From an uncultured Flavihumibacter sp. (lineage in GTDB: Bacteria > Bacteroidota > Bacteroidia > Chitinophagales > Chitinophagaceae), in NCBI GenBank assembly GCA_902168105.1, contig CABHOY010000071.1, forward strand, positions 148,384 through 212,383: 64,000 nt of DNA, in the 5' to 3' direction. Below are positions 9,906-20,300 of this stretch, in pieces. The stretch's first letter is position 1; each line of letters starts with the position of its first letter. The notes beneath the pieces were generated by a model, which did no database searches, was not told the DNA's origin, and saw only the letters and a program-made list of their open reading frames with translations. The translations under genes and the position numbers were made by a program.

Positions 9906-10526
9906 TTATATATGCAGTTGTTGTTTCACAAAACTTCTGACCGTTTGCATGGCCAGCTGCATTTGCTTCTTTACGGTATGAATGGAAATATTCATGCGGA
10001 CGGAGATCTCTTCATTGCTCATGCCCTCTTTCCGGGCTATATAGACCTTTTTGCGTTCGGGGGGAAGGCTGGACACTACTTTATCCAGTAGATGGTCATA
10101 TTGGTGGTTCTGAAGACGGTGGTCGGTATCGTTAACAGCGTCAGGCTGCTGAAGAAAGAAATGGTCCAGGGCCTTTACCTGGTTTGCCTGTTTTTTAAAG
10201 CTGTCATATATATGGTTACGGGTAAGGATAAAAAGGTAGCCCCTCAGATCTTCCACTCCGGGCATAACTTCCCTCTTTAGCCAGATTTTCAGAAAGACTT
10301 CCTGCACGACTTCCCGTGCCGTTATTGTGTCTTTCAGATAAAGCATGGCCACATTGAACACCTGTTTGCTATAATGGTTAAATACAAGTGTATATGCAGA
10401 CTCGTCACCCCTGGCTATCTGCCGTAATAATTCCCGCTCCTCTGGTAAGGATGAATTTGACAATTTCCTATCGTTTGAATGCTGCCGTAAAAGTAGGAAC
10501 AAAAAATGAAATCGGGCCAGCCCCAT
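9906..10526 (-). CDS. ECF-type RNA polymerase sigma factor
   Basis: The open frame gives 206 residues. Region 2 is visible as YSKQVFNVAMLYLKDTITAREVVQEVFLKIW, and region 4 as SLPPERKKVYIARKEGMSNEEISVRM followed by NISIHTVKKQM, so this is a sigma-70 ECF factor paired with the FecR at 8612-9811. The first 21 residues (MGLARFHFLF...) do not resemble the family. A TTG at 10463 would give a 185-residue protein starting MSNSSLPEERELLRQIA, which matches usual family starts better; a TACTTTTA box upstream of that TTG (10488-10495, - strand) supports it weakly. I keep the longer ATG form but suspect the TTG. It is divergent from the GH43 gene. Confidence 0.9.
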   Translation of the reverse strand: MGLARFHFLFLLLRQHSNDRKLSNSSLPEERELLRQIARGDESAYTLVFNHYSKQVFNVAMLYLKDTITAREVVQEVFLKIWLKREVMPGVEDLRGYLFILTRNHIYDSFKKQANQVKALDHFFLQQPDAVNDTDHRLQNHQYDHLLDKVVSSLPPERKKVYIARKEGMSNEEISVRMNISIHTVKKQMQLAMQTVRSFVKQQLHI

Positions 10527-10579
10527 ATAGATCTCTACTACTCAATTATTATATTGTGCTCCAAACTGGAAATTCAATT

Positions 10580-11551
10580 ATGAGAAAGGTCTTGACATTT
10601 TTATTACTGGGAACAGCCCTGACCCTGCCCGCAGCGGCGCAAAAAAGAGCTGGTAATCCTATTGTACAGGGGTGGTACGCAGATCCCGAAGCGGCTATAT
10701 GGGGAAAAGAATATTGGGTATACCCTACTTATTCTGATAAATATGAAAAGCAGGTATTTTTTGACGCCTTTTCTTCCCGCGACCTGGTAAAATGGGCCAA
10801 ACATCCCCATATCCTTGATACAGCTGCAGTGAAATGGGCCAAAAAAGCAATGTGGGCCCCCGCTATCGTACAGAAGGACGGCAAATATTACTTTTTCTTC
10901 GCAGCCAATGATATCCAGAGCGATAAAGAGGAAGGTGGTATAGGTGTAGCCGTAGCTGACAAACCCGGCGGTCCCTATAAAGACTACCTGGGTAAACCAC
11001 TGATCGACAAATTCCATAATAAAGCACAACCTATAGACCAGTTCGTTTTCCACGACAAAGACGGACAATACTATATCATCTATGGTGGATGGCGTCATTG
11101 CAATATTGCAAAGCTGAATGCCGATTTCAAAGGGTTTACCCCGTTTGAAGACGGTAATACATTCAAGGAAATTACGCCGGCTGGTTATGTAGAAGGACCT
11201 TTTATGTTCATCCGTAACGGTAAATACTACTTTATGTGGTCAGAAGGAGGATGGGGCGGCCCGGAATATTCCGTGGCATATGCCATCGCTGATTCCCCGG
11301 TAGGGCCTTTCAAGCGTATAGGCAAGATCCTGCAACAGGATACTGCTGTAGCAACAAGCGCCGGACACCATTCAGTGATCAATGTACCGGGTACTGACAG
11401 GTGGTACATTGTTTATCACAGACGCCCGCTCACAGAAAAAGCCGCCAACAACAGGGTGGTGTGCATTGACGAAATGCATTTCGACGAAAATGGGCTGATC
11501 GTTCCTGTGAAGATCACCAAAGAAGGAGTGAAAAAAGATAAACTGAAGTAG
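10580..11551 (+). CDS. GH43 family five-bladed propeller glycosidase
   Basis: 324 residues starting at ATG 10580, where a clean Sec signal peptide begins (MRKVLTFLLLGTALTLPAAAQ). An upstream in-frame extension to 10388 would run antisense through the sigma-factor gene and is rejected. The GH43 catalytic triad is recognisable: general base Asp35 in WYADPE, pKa-modulating Asp153 in PIDQFVF, and general acid Glu205 in GYVEGPF. The repeated strands KYYFFFA, QYYIIYGG and KYYFMWSEGG are typical blades. GH43 enzymes are inverting arabinofuranosidases, xylosidases, arabinanases or galactanases; sequence alone does not fix the linkage. It is divergent from the sigma factor with 53 bp between them and precedes the second SusC/SusD locus. 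Confidence 0.9.
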   Translation: MRKVLTFLLLGTALTLPAAAQKRAGNPIVQGWYADPEAAIWGKEYWVYPTYSDKYEKQVFFDAFSSRDLVKWAKHPHILDTAAVKWAKKAMWAPAIVQKDGKYYFFFAANDIQSDKEEGGIGVAVADKPGGPYKDYLGKPLIDKFHNKAQPIDQFVFHDKDGQYYIIYGGWRHCNIAKLNADFKGFTPFEDGNTFKEITPAGYVEGPFMFIRNGKYYFMWSEGGWGGPEYSVAYAIADSPVGPFKRIGKILQQDTAVATSAGHHSVINVPGTDRWYIVYHRRPLTEKAANNRVVCIDEMHFDENGLIVPVKITKEGVKKDKLK

Positions 11552-11571
11552 ATCATACGTAAACGTATATT

Positions 11572-11609
11572 GAAAAGTGGCTGCCATTTGGTGGTCACTT
11601 TTCTTTTTA
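11572..11609 (+). terminator. Intrinsic terminator after the GH43 gene
   Basis: The stem GAAAAGTGGC / GTCACTTTTC (one G-U pair) is followed by CTTTTTAT. It lies 20 bp after the GH43 stop. Confidence 0.7.
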
Positions 11610-12465
11610 TAGGCAGCGTTCTTACAACAAAATCGCACCATTGGTAAAGATAAAATACTATCAGGTGAACATATTGGCGAAATACAGTGTTATAATTATG
11701 CTAAAACGGTTTACAAACGATCAGTAGTTGTTAAAATAGTATTTGTTTTAGCCGGTATTTGGTCATAATTATGTACAACGTAATTACTATTGTACAAAAT
11801 GTTAAAATTGAGTACATTCAGTGTGACGAAGAAAGAATAAGCAAAAAAGAGAGTGAACAAAGAAAGAATAAACAAGAGCGCGAGGACTAACGAGAGAGTC
11901 AGCCAACAGCAGTTATGAAAAAGCGGGCGGAATTGCCGCCATCCATGTAGAGAAACTTGTCATTTGTAGAAATTTCGGAACAAACAGTAACAGTGAATTG
12001 TATTACTCGTATGAGGAAGACAACTTTTGGGAAATAGACTATTGAACAGCTGCTATTGAACAAATTTCTTTCAAGCCAAAATTTATATAACTACTACTAG
12101 AATCAATCAAGATTGCTAAAGTGGAAAGTAGAACAATGAACAATTATTATTCACCTCAAATCACTTTGAATCTCAATCAGCTATTTACTGATCGTAATTC
12201 GTATGCGTGCATGTAACGGGAAACAAGTTCCTGTTACTGCATGGTGAATAGCTTAAGGGGGAAAACATCAACTGTAATCAAATCGCTAATTGATAGAAGC
12301 TTAACAATGCTATGAACATAGCATAAAGGGGAAAGTATTTTCTAACAACAACCAAATATAACAGGAACGAACAATGAAAGGAAACACTGTCGCATGGCGA
12401 CCAGACCCACTATGTCCACAAGTGTCAGTCACTTGTCTATTCTCTAACCAAAAACTAAATCGATA
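11610..12465 (+). other. Long intergenic leader upstream of the second SusC
   Basis: About 850 bp with no convincing gene. Short ATG frames of 11-26 codons occur (for example 12136-12216 and 12241-12315) but none has family-like content. Two related purine blocks, AGCTTAAGGGGGAAAA near 12249 and AGCATAAAGGGGAAAG near 12319, are about 70 bp apart. A small inverted repeat ACAAGTG-TCAGT-CACTTGT (12418-12436) sits 30 bp before the SusC start. A compact GC hairpin GGCGG-aattg-CCGCC lies near 11930. The region probably contains the SusC promoter and a long untranslated leader, but no clean -7/-33 pair is visible. Confidence 0.4.
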
Positions 12466-15400
12466 ATGAGACATCATCTACTACGTTTGCTGGTTGTTGC
12501 GATGCTACTCCCGATGGTAGCATTTGCTCAAACAAGGCAGGTACAGGGAACTGTCAAAGATTCAAAAAGCGGAGCCCCGCTTGGCTCTGTGAGCATCAAA
12601 GTGCAGGGGAAGAACATCTTTGCAATTACAGGTGCTGATGGTGCATTTACCCTGAAGAATGCGCCACAGGGAGAAATTACACTGGAAACTTCACTGATAG
12701 GTTATACATCACAAGGAGTGAAAGTCGCGGCTGGCCAGTCATCCGTCGATATCGTCATGGAAGAATCTTCTTCCCAGTTAGGTGAAGTAACGGTAACAGC
12801 ATTGGGTATATCAAAAGAATCCAAAAAGCTGGGGTATTCAGTTACTAAAGTTGACGGAGGTGCATTGACACAAGCGCGTGAAACTAACGTAGCATATTCT
12901 CTCGGCGGCCGTGTGGCTGGTTTGAGCGTAAGTGGTACTAACGGTGGTCCGGGTTCTTCTGCACGTGTACTGTTAAGGGGTATGGCCAGCTTTGGCGCCA
13001 GCAGTCCGCTGTATGTGATAAACGGTGTGCCGATGGATAACTCACAGAGAGGTGCTGCCAACGAGTGGGGCGGTGCTGATAATGGTGATGGTATCGCCAA
13101 TATCAACCCCGACGATATTGAAAGTATGACAGTACTGAAAGGTGCTTCCGCTTCTGCGTTGTACGGTACCCGTGCCACAAACGGTGTGATCCTCATTACT
13201 ACCAAAAGTGGTAAGAGAGGCACCATGCAGGTGGAGTATAATATGAACTACGCACTGGAAAAAGCGATCGACTATACAGAATACCAGTACGAATATGGTC
13301 AGGGACAACATGGTGCAAAGCCTGTCAATGCTACCGACGCACTCGCCAGCACTCGTCTGAGCTGGGGAGACAGGCTGGATGGATCAATGACCCCTCAGTT
13401 TGATGGTAATTCATATGCGTATTCTCCGGTAGAAGATAATCTGAGCCGTTTCTACAGGACCGGACCAAGCTTTACTAATACAGTAGCCATATCCAGTGGC
13501 GGTGAAAAAGGATCTTTCCGTGTGTCCGCTTCTACTTTGGATAACAAATCTGTTTTAAGGAACAGTGGTCTGAACCGTAAGACGTTCAACGTGAATGTAG
13601 ACCAGAATATAACTAACAAACTGAAAGTAAGTGCAGTCGTAAACTATATCGATGACAAGTCAAAGAACCGTCCTTTCCTGAGTGATGGTCCGCTGAACGC
13701 GAACAACGGTATCTTCCTGGCTACAAATATCGATGAAGATATCCTGAAACCAGGTTACAACCCCGACAACAACGGCCGTGAAATTGTATGGACGGACGAT
13801 AACTTCGTAACAAACCCCTGGTTTGCAGTGAACCAGTTCGTCAACAATATAGACAGGAGACGTTGGATATCTGCACTGACCGCCCGTTACGACCTGTTTG
13901 ACTTCTTATACGGACAGGTACGTCTCGGATACGATAACATCAATGACCGGAAATTCAAAGTAACCCCATGGGGTACTTCTTATTCCACCAGTACCTTGCC
14001 TAATGGTACTTTAGTGAGTGGTGATATCGACCTGCGTAATGAACAGACGTCTGAACTGAACGTGGATGGTTTGATCGGTTTCAAAAAGAACATAGTAGAA
14101 GACCTGTCCTTAGATATGGCTGTGGGTGGTAACCTGCGTAAAAGAAGCTGGGAGATGGTAGGCGTAGCCGGTAACCAGTTTGTGTTGCCTTACGTGTATG
14201 CCTTTAACAACGTAACCAACTTTAGCAGGAACTACGACTATGAAATGAGAGAATCACAGTCAGCTTACTACAATGTGGATCTATCGTACAAAGGCTATCT
14301 GAACTTATCGACCACCGGCCGTTATGACGTTTATTCCACACTGCCTGATGGCAACAGAGGTATCTTCGTACCATCTGTGTCCGGTAGTTTCATCTTCTCT
14401 GAACTGGTGCATATCAATAAACTGAGCTATGGTAAAGTACGCGCATCCTTTGCGAAAGCGAGTGGTGAGCCTACCGAGGCATATGCCACCAGGCAATACT
14501 ATAGCGTAGGTAGTACAATTGGCGGTATCAGCACGGGCGAGTTCCCTACCTTATTGCCTAATCTGTTCCTGAAACCATTTACACTGAAAGAAGTGGAAGC
14601 AGGCCTGGAACTGAAATTTTTCAATAACAGGTTAGGAGTTGACCTGGCTTATTTCCATCGTAAAACAAAGAATGAAATTATTCAGGGTACCATCTCGCCA
14701 GCCACTGGTTATGACAAGGCTTATTTCGGAACTGGTGCCACCCAGAACACAGGTGTTGAAGCACAGATAAACGGTACGATCGTTTCTACTTCCAAATTTA
14801 CCTGGAATGCTTCTGTGAATGGTACCTGGATCAAGAATAAGATCCTTGACATCTACGGAGATAAGAGCAGCAGTACCGTGTTGACATTGGGTACTTACCG
14901 TCCGTTGAACGCAAATACCGCACTGGTAAAAGGAATGGCCGGTCCGCAGATCCTTGCATATGACTTCAAACGTAATGATAAAGGTGAAGTACTGCTGGAC
15001 AATTCAGGATTGCCAATTAATGACGGTGTGCTCAGACCAATGGGTCAGGTATTGCCTAAGTTCTTCGGTGGTCTTAACAACGACTTCTCCTTCGCAGGCT
15101 TCAACCTGTCTTTCCTGATCGATGGCAAGTTTGGCGCCAAACTCCTGTCTGCAACGAAAGATTATGCAGTATTCCGCGGCCTCGATAAGTCCACGCTGGA
15201 TGGAAGAGAAAGCGGCATAGTGGTAGATGGTATCATTGAAAGCACAGGGTTGAAGAATACCATCAATGTAGATGCACAATCTTATTATCAGGCATACGCA
15301 AATAAGATCTCAAAGAATAGTGTACTGGATGCTGATTTCATTAAACTGCGCCAGGTGACATTCGGTTATACGCTGACCAGCAGGTTACTCGGCAGCAAAC

Positions 15401-15585
15401 TGCCTTTCGAGTCTATTGGTATCTCCCTTGTAGCACGTAACCTGGTTACCCTCATGCGGAATTCTGATAACGTAGATCCTGAATCCGGATTTTCTTCGCT
15501 TATTAACTATGCAGGTATTGAAGGTACAAGCTTACCAAGTACCCGTACCTTCGGCGTTAACGTGAATGTCAAATTTAAAAAATAA
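12466..15585 (+). CDS. SusC/RagA-type TonB-dependent transporter
   Basis: 1039 residues with a Sec signal peptide (MRHHLLRLLVVAMLLPMVAFAQ), a carboxypeptidase-regulatory-like domain (about 25-95), a TonB-box-like VTVTALG near 110, a plug domain (about 118-245 with LRGMASFGASSPLYVINGVP and GASASALYGTRATNGVILI), and an outer-membrane barrel to the end. There is no STN domain, so it is not expected to signal through an anti-sigma factor, unlike the SusC at 5065-8424. Its stop overlaps the SusD start by one base (TAATG). The substrate is unknown; the GH43 gene just upstream may serve the same locus. An 850-bp untranslated stretch precedes it. Confidence 0.95.
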   Translation: MRHHLLRLLVVAMLLPMVAFAQTRQVQGTVKDSKSGAPLGSVSIKVQGKNIFAITGADGAFTLKNAPQGEITLETSLIGYTSQGVKVAAGQSSVDIVMEESSSQLGEVTVTALGISKESKKLGYSVTKVDGGALTQARETNVAYSLGGRVAGLSVSGTNGGPGSSARVLLRGMASFGASSPLYVINGVPMDNSQRGAANEWGGADNGDGIANINPDDIESMTVLKGASASALYGTRATNGVILITTKSGKRGTMQVEYNMNYALEKAIDYTEYQYEYGQGQHGAKPVNATDALASTRLSWGDRLDGSMTPQFDGNSYAYSPVEDNLSRFYRTGPSFTNTVAISSGGEKGSFRVSASTLDNKSVLRNSGLNRKTFNVNVDQNITNKLKVSAVVNYIDDKSKNRPFLSDGPLNANNGIFLATNIDEDILKPGYNPDNNGREIVWTDDNFVTNPWFAVNQFVNNIDRRRWISALTARYDLFDFLYGQVRLGYDNINDRKFKVTPWGTSYSTSTLPNGTLVSGDIDLRNEQTSELNVDGLIGFKKNIVEDLSLDMAVGGNLRKRSWEMVGVAGNQFVLPYVYAFNNVTNFSRNYDYEMRESQSAYYNVDLSYKGYLNLSTTGRYDVYSTLPDGNRGIFVPSVSGSFIFSELVHINKLSYGKVRASFAKASGEPTEAYATRQYYSVGSTIGGISTGEFPTLLPNLFLKPFTLKEVEAGLELKFFNNRLGVDLAYFHRKTKNEIIQGTISPATGYDKAYFGTGATQNTGVEAQINGTIVSTSKFTWNASVNGTWIKNKILDIYGDKSSSTVLTLGTYRPLNANTALVKGMAGPQILAYDFKRNDKGEVLLDNSGLPINDGVLRPMGQVLPKFFGGLNNDFSFAGFNLSFLIDGKFGAKLLSATKDYAVFRGLDKSTLDGRESGIVVDGIIESTGLKNTINVDAQSYYQAYANKISKNSVLDADFIKLRQVTFGYTLTSRLLGSKLPFESIGISLVARNLVTLMRNSDNVDPESGFSSLINYAGIEGTSLPSTRTFGVNVNVKFKK

Positions 15586-17180
15586 TGAACATGAAAAAAC
15601 GTTTGCTATATATAACGCTGGGGCTTACACTCTTCTCGTCAGGTTGTACGCATGATTTTGATGCCGTTGATACCGATCCCATTTCTGTGGATGCTGCCAG
15701 ATACAATGCTAATCTGCTGCTTTCGAAATCGCAGTTTCAATACGCTAATACAGGTTATGCGCAATTGTTGTTCGAAAGTATGTGGTCACAGCTGCTGGCT
15801 TCCACTTATAACTATTACAGTAACGGTGATAAATATGTCGCATCTTCCGGTATCATCGGTTATCAGAACCAGCTGTGGATTGACGACTACAGGGCGGCCA
15901 GTCTTGCTTCAGAAATGACGACGCTCGCTACTGAAAAGCAACTGACTAACCTGGCCAGTATCGGCGTGATGATGAAAGTGCTGGCCATGCAGCACATAAC
16001 AGACGCTTACGGTGATGTTCCTTATACAGAAGCATTGTCTGGTAAAGCTGGTGTCTTTACGCCAAAGTATGATACACAGGAAGAAATTTATACTTCCATG
16101 CTGCAGGAACTCGAAACAGCTATCAATGCACTGGACGCTGCCGGCGATAAGCCTACTGCAGATCTTTTCTACGGTGGGAACATTGACAAATGGAAAAGGT
16201 TCGGCTACTCACTGATGCTGCGTTCTGCTATGCGCATCGTAAAGGCTAATCCGACAATGGCGCGTGAGTATGCTGAAAAAGCAGCTGCCGGTGGTACTTT
16301 CCAGGGGAATGCAGACAATGCGATCTGTATTACCGACAACTCCACAGGTAATGGTAATGGTACCAGCAGTGCGTTGTTGGTGACAGAAGACTACAGGGAA
16401 GTAAAATGGTCAAAACCACTGATAGATTATCTGAAAGCTAATAATGACCCTCGTCTTGGTGTTGCTGCTGAAGTAGCGCCTGCAGGCCTCACTGCCGGTA
16501 CCAACAGCTCACTGGCGGGAAACAAAGACCCGAACGTGCAGATCGGTATGCCTAATGGCTATGATCTGGCGGGTGGCGCAACTGATATCACTAAAAGGCC
16601 CGACTATCCAGGTAGTACAGGCGCAGCTGGCGATATATATTTTCTGGGGAAATATTCCCGTCCTACTACCGCTGTTTATCTCAGCCGTAGTGCGCCACAT
16701 ATCGTATTGACCTACGGTGAAACAGAGCTCTTGCTTGCCGAAGCGTCAGTACGTGGCTGGACAATACCAGGTACTGCTGCTGCGCATTATAGGAATGCTG
16801 TTTCCGGCGCGCTGCAGGCGCTCTCTACTTTCAGCGCTGCAGCTGCTATCAGTGCCGGTGTCGCCGACGCATATGCAGCAGCACACCCGCTGAATGAAAG
16901 TTCTCTGGCCGCTTCCCTGAAGCAGATCAATGAACAGTACTGGGCTACCAATGGCTTACAGTTTAACTTCATTGAAGCCTGGGTTAACTGGAGAAGATCA
17001 GGTTATCCTGTGCTTACACCGGTTGTTTATCAGGGTAATTTCACCGGAGGTACAATACCACGGAGAATTGCCTACCACTCAACAGAAGGATCTACCAATC
17101 CTGTTAACTATCAGGAAGCGGTAGGCCGCCTGGGAGGAAATGATAACTATACCGGAAGGGTATGGTGGGACGCACAATAA
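15585..17180 (+). CDS. SusD-like outer-membrane lipoprotein
   Basis: 531 residues with an SPII signal (lipobox FSSGC) followed by THDFDAVDTDP. Family signatures are HITDAYGDVPYTEALSG near residue 140, NIDKWKRFGYSLMLRSAMRI near 200, and the C-terminal FIEAWVNWRRSGYPVLTPV followed by RRIAYHSTEGSTNPVNY. This is the same SusD subgroup as the protein at 3407-5038. It pairs with the SusC whose stop codon it overlaps by one base, implying translational coupling and a roughly one-to-one complex at the surface. A strong terminator follows at 17199. Confidence 0.94.
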   Translation: MNMKKRLLYITLGLTLFSSGCTHDFDAVDTDPISVDAARYNANLLLSKSQFQYANTGYAQLLFESMWSQLLASTYNYYSNGDKYVASSGIIGYQNQLWIDDYRAASLASEMTTLATEKQLTNLASIGVMMKVLAMQHITDAYGDVPYTEALSGKAGVFTPKYDTQEEIYTSMLQELETAINALDAAGDKPTADLFYGGNIDKWKRFGYSLMLRSAMRIVKANPTMAREYAEKAAAGGTFQGNADNAICITDNSTGNGNGTSSALLVTEDYREVKWSKPLIDYLKANNDPRLGVAAEVAPAGLTAGTNSSLAGNKDPNVQIGMPNGYDLAGGATDITKRPDYPGSTGAAGDIYFLGKYSRPTTAVYLSRSAPHIVLTYGETELLLAEASVRGWTIPGTAAAHYRNAVSGALQALSTFSAAAAISAGVADAYAAAHPLNESSLAASLKQINEQYWATNGLQFNFIEAWVNWRRSGYPVLTPVVYQGNFTGGTIPRRIAYHSTEGSTNPVNYQEAVGRLGGNDNYTGRVWWDAQ

Positions 17181-17198
17181 CATAGTTGTTTAAGTCAT

Positions 17199-17233
17199 GC
17201 TAATGCGGCCCTCAGTGGTCGCATTAGCTTTTA
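17199..17233 (+). terminator. Intrinsic terminator after the second SusC/SusD pair
   Basis: The stem GCTAATGCGGCC / GGTCGCATTAGC (one G-U pair, 6-nt loop) is followed by TTTTATT. It separates the SusCD operon from the FG-GAP gene downstream. Confidence 0.85.
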
Positions 17234-17324
17234 TTCTAAGAGGGTCCCGGCTTAGCAATGTAGCATGTATTCAATCGGATTGATCAGTTTTTCCACGATA
17301 GGGCTCCAATGTAATTATTGCATT

Positions 17325-20300
17325 ATGAAAAAAATTAGTATCCCTGTTCTTTACCTGTTGTTAACTATTGCAACTTCACATGTAGTTGCCCAGCAGACTT
17401 TATTCCAACTCTTAGCTCCTAAAGCGACCGGCATTAAGTTCATTAATTCGTTGAATGAAACTGAAAAGCTGAACGTACTTGCCTATGAATATTTTTACAA
17501 CGGTGGCGGTGTAGCCGTGGGAGATATTAACAATGACGGCCTGCAGGACCTGTTCTTTACCGCCAATATGACCCCCAATAAACTCTATCTCAACAAAGGC
17601 AATATGCAGTTTGCCGATATTACAAGAGAGGCCGGCAATGTACTGGAAGGAAAGAAAGACGGCTGGAAAACAGGCGTGACGATGGCAGATGTGAATGGTG
17701 ACGGCCTGCTTGATATCTATGTTTGCTACTCCGGTAAAAAAACTGAAGACCTCCGAAGGAACCAGTTATTCATCAACCAGGGTAATGCAAAATTTGAAGA
17801 GAAAGCAAAAGAGTACGGTCTGGATGATCCCGGATACAGCACAGCCGCTGTTTTCTTCGATATTGATAATGACGGTGACCTCGATATGTTTCTCCTGAAT
17901 CACAATGTTATTAAGATCGATAACATGGAGTTCATGCGCTTCCGCAATGAAACAGACCCGTATGCCGGGAATAAACTATATCGTAATGACGCAAATCATT
18001 TCACGGAAATAACAAAACAGGCGGGGATCTTCCAAAGCCCGCTAACCTTCGGACTGGGTGTGGCCGTAGCCGATATCAACAAGGATGGCTGGCAGGACCT
18101 GTATGTTACGAACGATTACAACGAACGTGATTATCTCTATATCAATAAACATGATGGCACTTTCGCAGAAGACGCGACCAACTGTTTCGGCCATCTGTCC
18201 CAGTTCTCTATGGGCGTGGACATCGCAGACTTTAATAACGATGGCCTGCCCGATGTAATGACCCTTGACATGCTGCCGGAAGATAACCAGCGACAGAAGC
18301 TGCTGCAGCTACAGGAAAACTATGAGAACTTTGAGTTGATCATCTCTCAGGACCTCTATAAGCAATACATGCGTAACATGTTACAGCTGAATAACGGCGA
18401 TGGTACTTTCAGTGAGATCGGACAACTGGCTGGTGTTTCTAATACAGACTGGAGCTGGTGTCCGCTCATAGCCGATCTGGATAACGACGGTTATAAAGAT
18501 ATTTTTGTCACCAATGGCTACCTGCGTGACTATACAAACAAAGATTTCCTGCGCTACTGGGGCGACTATAAAGTAAAAAAAGCAATTGACAGGGAACCTG
18601 TGCTGCTGATGGACCTTGTTTCTGCAATGCCTTCCACCTCATTACAGAACTATATCTTTAAAAATAATAAAGACCTTACATTCTCCAATATGCGGAACGA
18701 ATGGGGACTTGATGCCGGCGGCATTTCAAGCGGCGCCGTATACGCTGATCTTGATAACGACGGTGATCTGGACCTGGTGATCAATAAGATCAATGACGCC
18801 GCGGCTGTGTATCAGAATATGAGCCGTGAATACAACAAGAAGCCGTACCTGGCTGTTAAATTAAAAGGAAAAGATAAAAATACGGCCGCTGTAGGCGCGA
18901 AGGTGTATGTCTACAGCAAAAGCCTGCAACAATATCAGGAGGTCAATCCAAACAGGGGATATCTGTCCGCCGTATCCACCCGGTTATTATTCGGCCTGGG
19001 TGATGATACGCGGGCAGACTCCGTTTGCATCATCTGGCCCGACAATAAAGTACAGCACCTCCGGGACGTTGCAGCCAATCAGCTACTGACAGTCTCTTAC
19101 GCTCCTGACGAAACTCCCGCAGCCGCTACAATGCCATCCGGCGCGAAATACTTCACCAATGACGATAGTCTCTTTACCTATAAGCACACCGATGCTTCCG
19201 GCAATGATTTCAAACGGCAGTTACTGATGATGTTCATGTATTCCAGAACTGGTCCTGTGTTTGAAAAAGCAGATGTGAACAAGGACGGCCTGGAAGACCT
19301 GTATATGGGTGGTGATAACGAACAACCGGCAAGGATCTACTTCCAGAAACAGGGAGGTGGCTTTGAAATGGGCACAAAGGTGATCCCAGATAGTGACATG
19401 CCTTCGCAGGTTGCTGCTGCTGCCTTTTTTGATGCTGATGGCGATGGTGATCCTGATCTCTATGTAGCAAAGGGTGGATATGGCCTTTTTGAGCCCAATA
19501 CAGCCGCTTTACAGGACGAGCTATATCTGAATGACGGAAAGGGACGTTTCGCGCTTTTAAAGGACGCTTTGCCTAATGTAAGCGCCAGCAGTAAATCCTG
19601 CGTGCGGCCATGCGATTTTGATAACGATGGCGATATAGATGTGTTTGTAGGAGGCCGGGTCATCCCCGGCAAATATCCCATGCCTCCAACTTCCTATTTG
19701 TTGGTGAACGATGGTAAAGGTCAGTTTAAAATGGCAGATGCTCCCTTTACTGAAGCAGGCATGATCACAGATGCCCGCTGGACAGATATCGACAAAGATG
19801 GCAGGAAAGACCTGGTGCTTTGTGGCGAGTTCATGCCGCTCATGATCTTCGCTAACAAACAGCAAGGGTTTGAAGACGTGACGACACAATATTTTGATCA
19901 GCCGGAAACAGGGTTGTGGTTCGGAATGGCCCTGGCAGATGTAGATGGTGACGGGCATGAAGATATTATTGCAGGTAACCTCGGACAGAATACCCAGATA
20001 CATACTTCTGTAAAACAACCTGCAGAGCTATACTTCTCAGATTTTGATAAAAATGGTTCCATAGACCCGTTTTTGAACTTTTATATCGAAGGAATAAGTT
20101 ATCCCTTCGTGAGCCGCGATGAACTGAATGAGCAGATCTATCCGATGCGCCGCAAATTCTCTTCCTACCGTAATTACTCCAATGCAACGATGAAGGACAT
20201 TTTTTCTCCGGAGGAATTAAGCCGGGCAGGAAAATTAACAGCAACAGAAACAAGAACACGTTGCCTGTTATACCGCAATGGAAAATTCGTTCCGACGGAA

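Noticed and set aside
10388..10579. 64-codon N-terminal extension of the GH43 frame
   Set aside because: It lies antisense to the ECF sigma-factor gene, has no family similarity, and an ideal signal peptide starts at 10580.
12136..12216. 26-codon frame in the SusC leader (and similar short ones at 11915 and 12241)
   Set aside because: Too short, no family-like sequence, and no sign of a start signal; chance frames are expected in 850 bp.
17265..17324. 20-codon extension of the FG-GAP gene
   Set aside because: The Sec signal peptide starts at MKKISIPV (17325); the extra residues would put a Cys-containing stretch in front of it.
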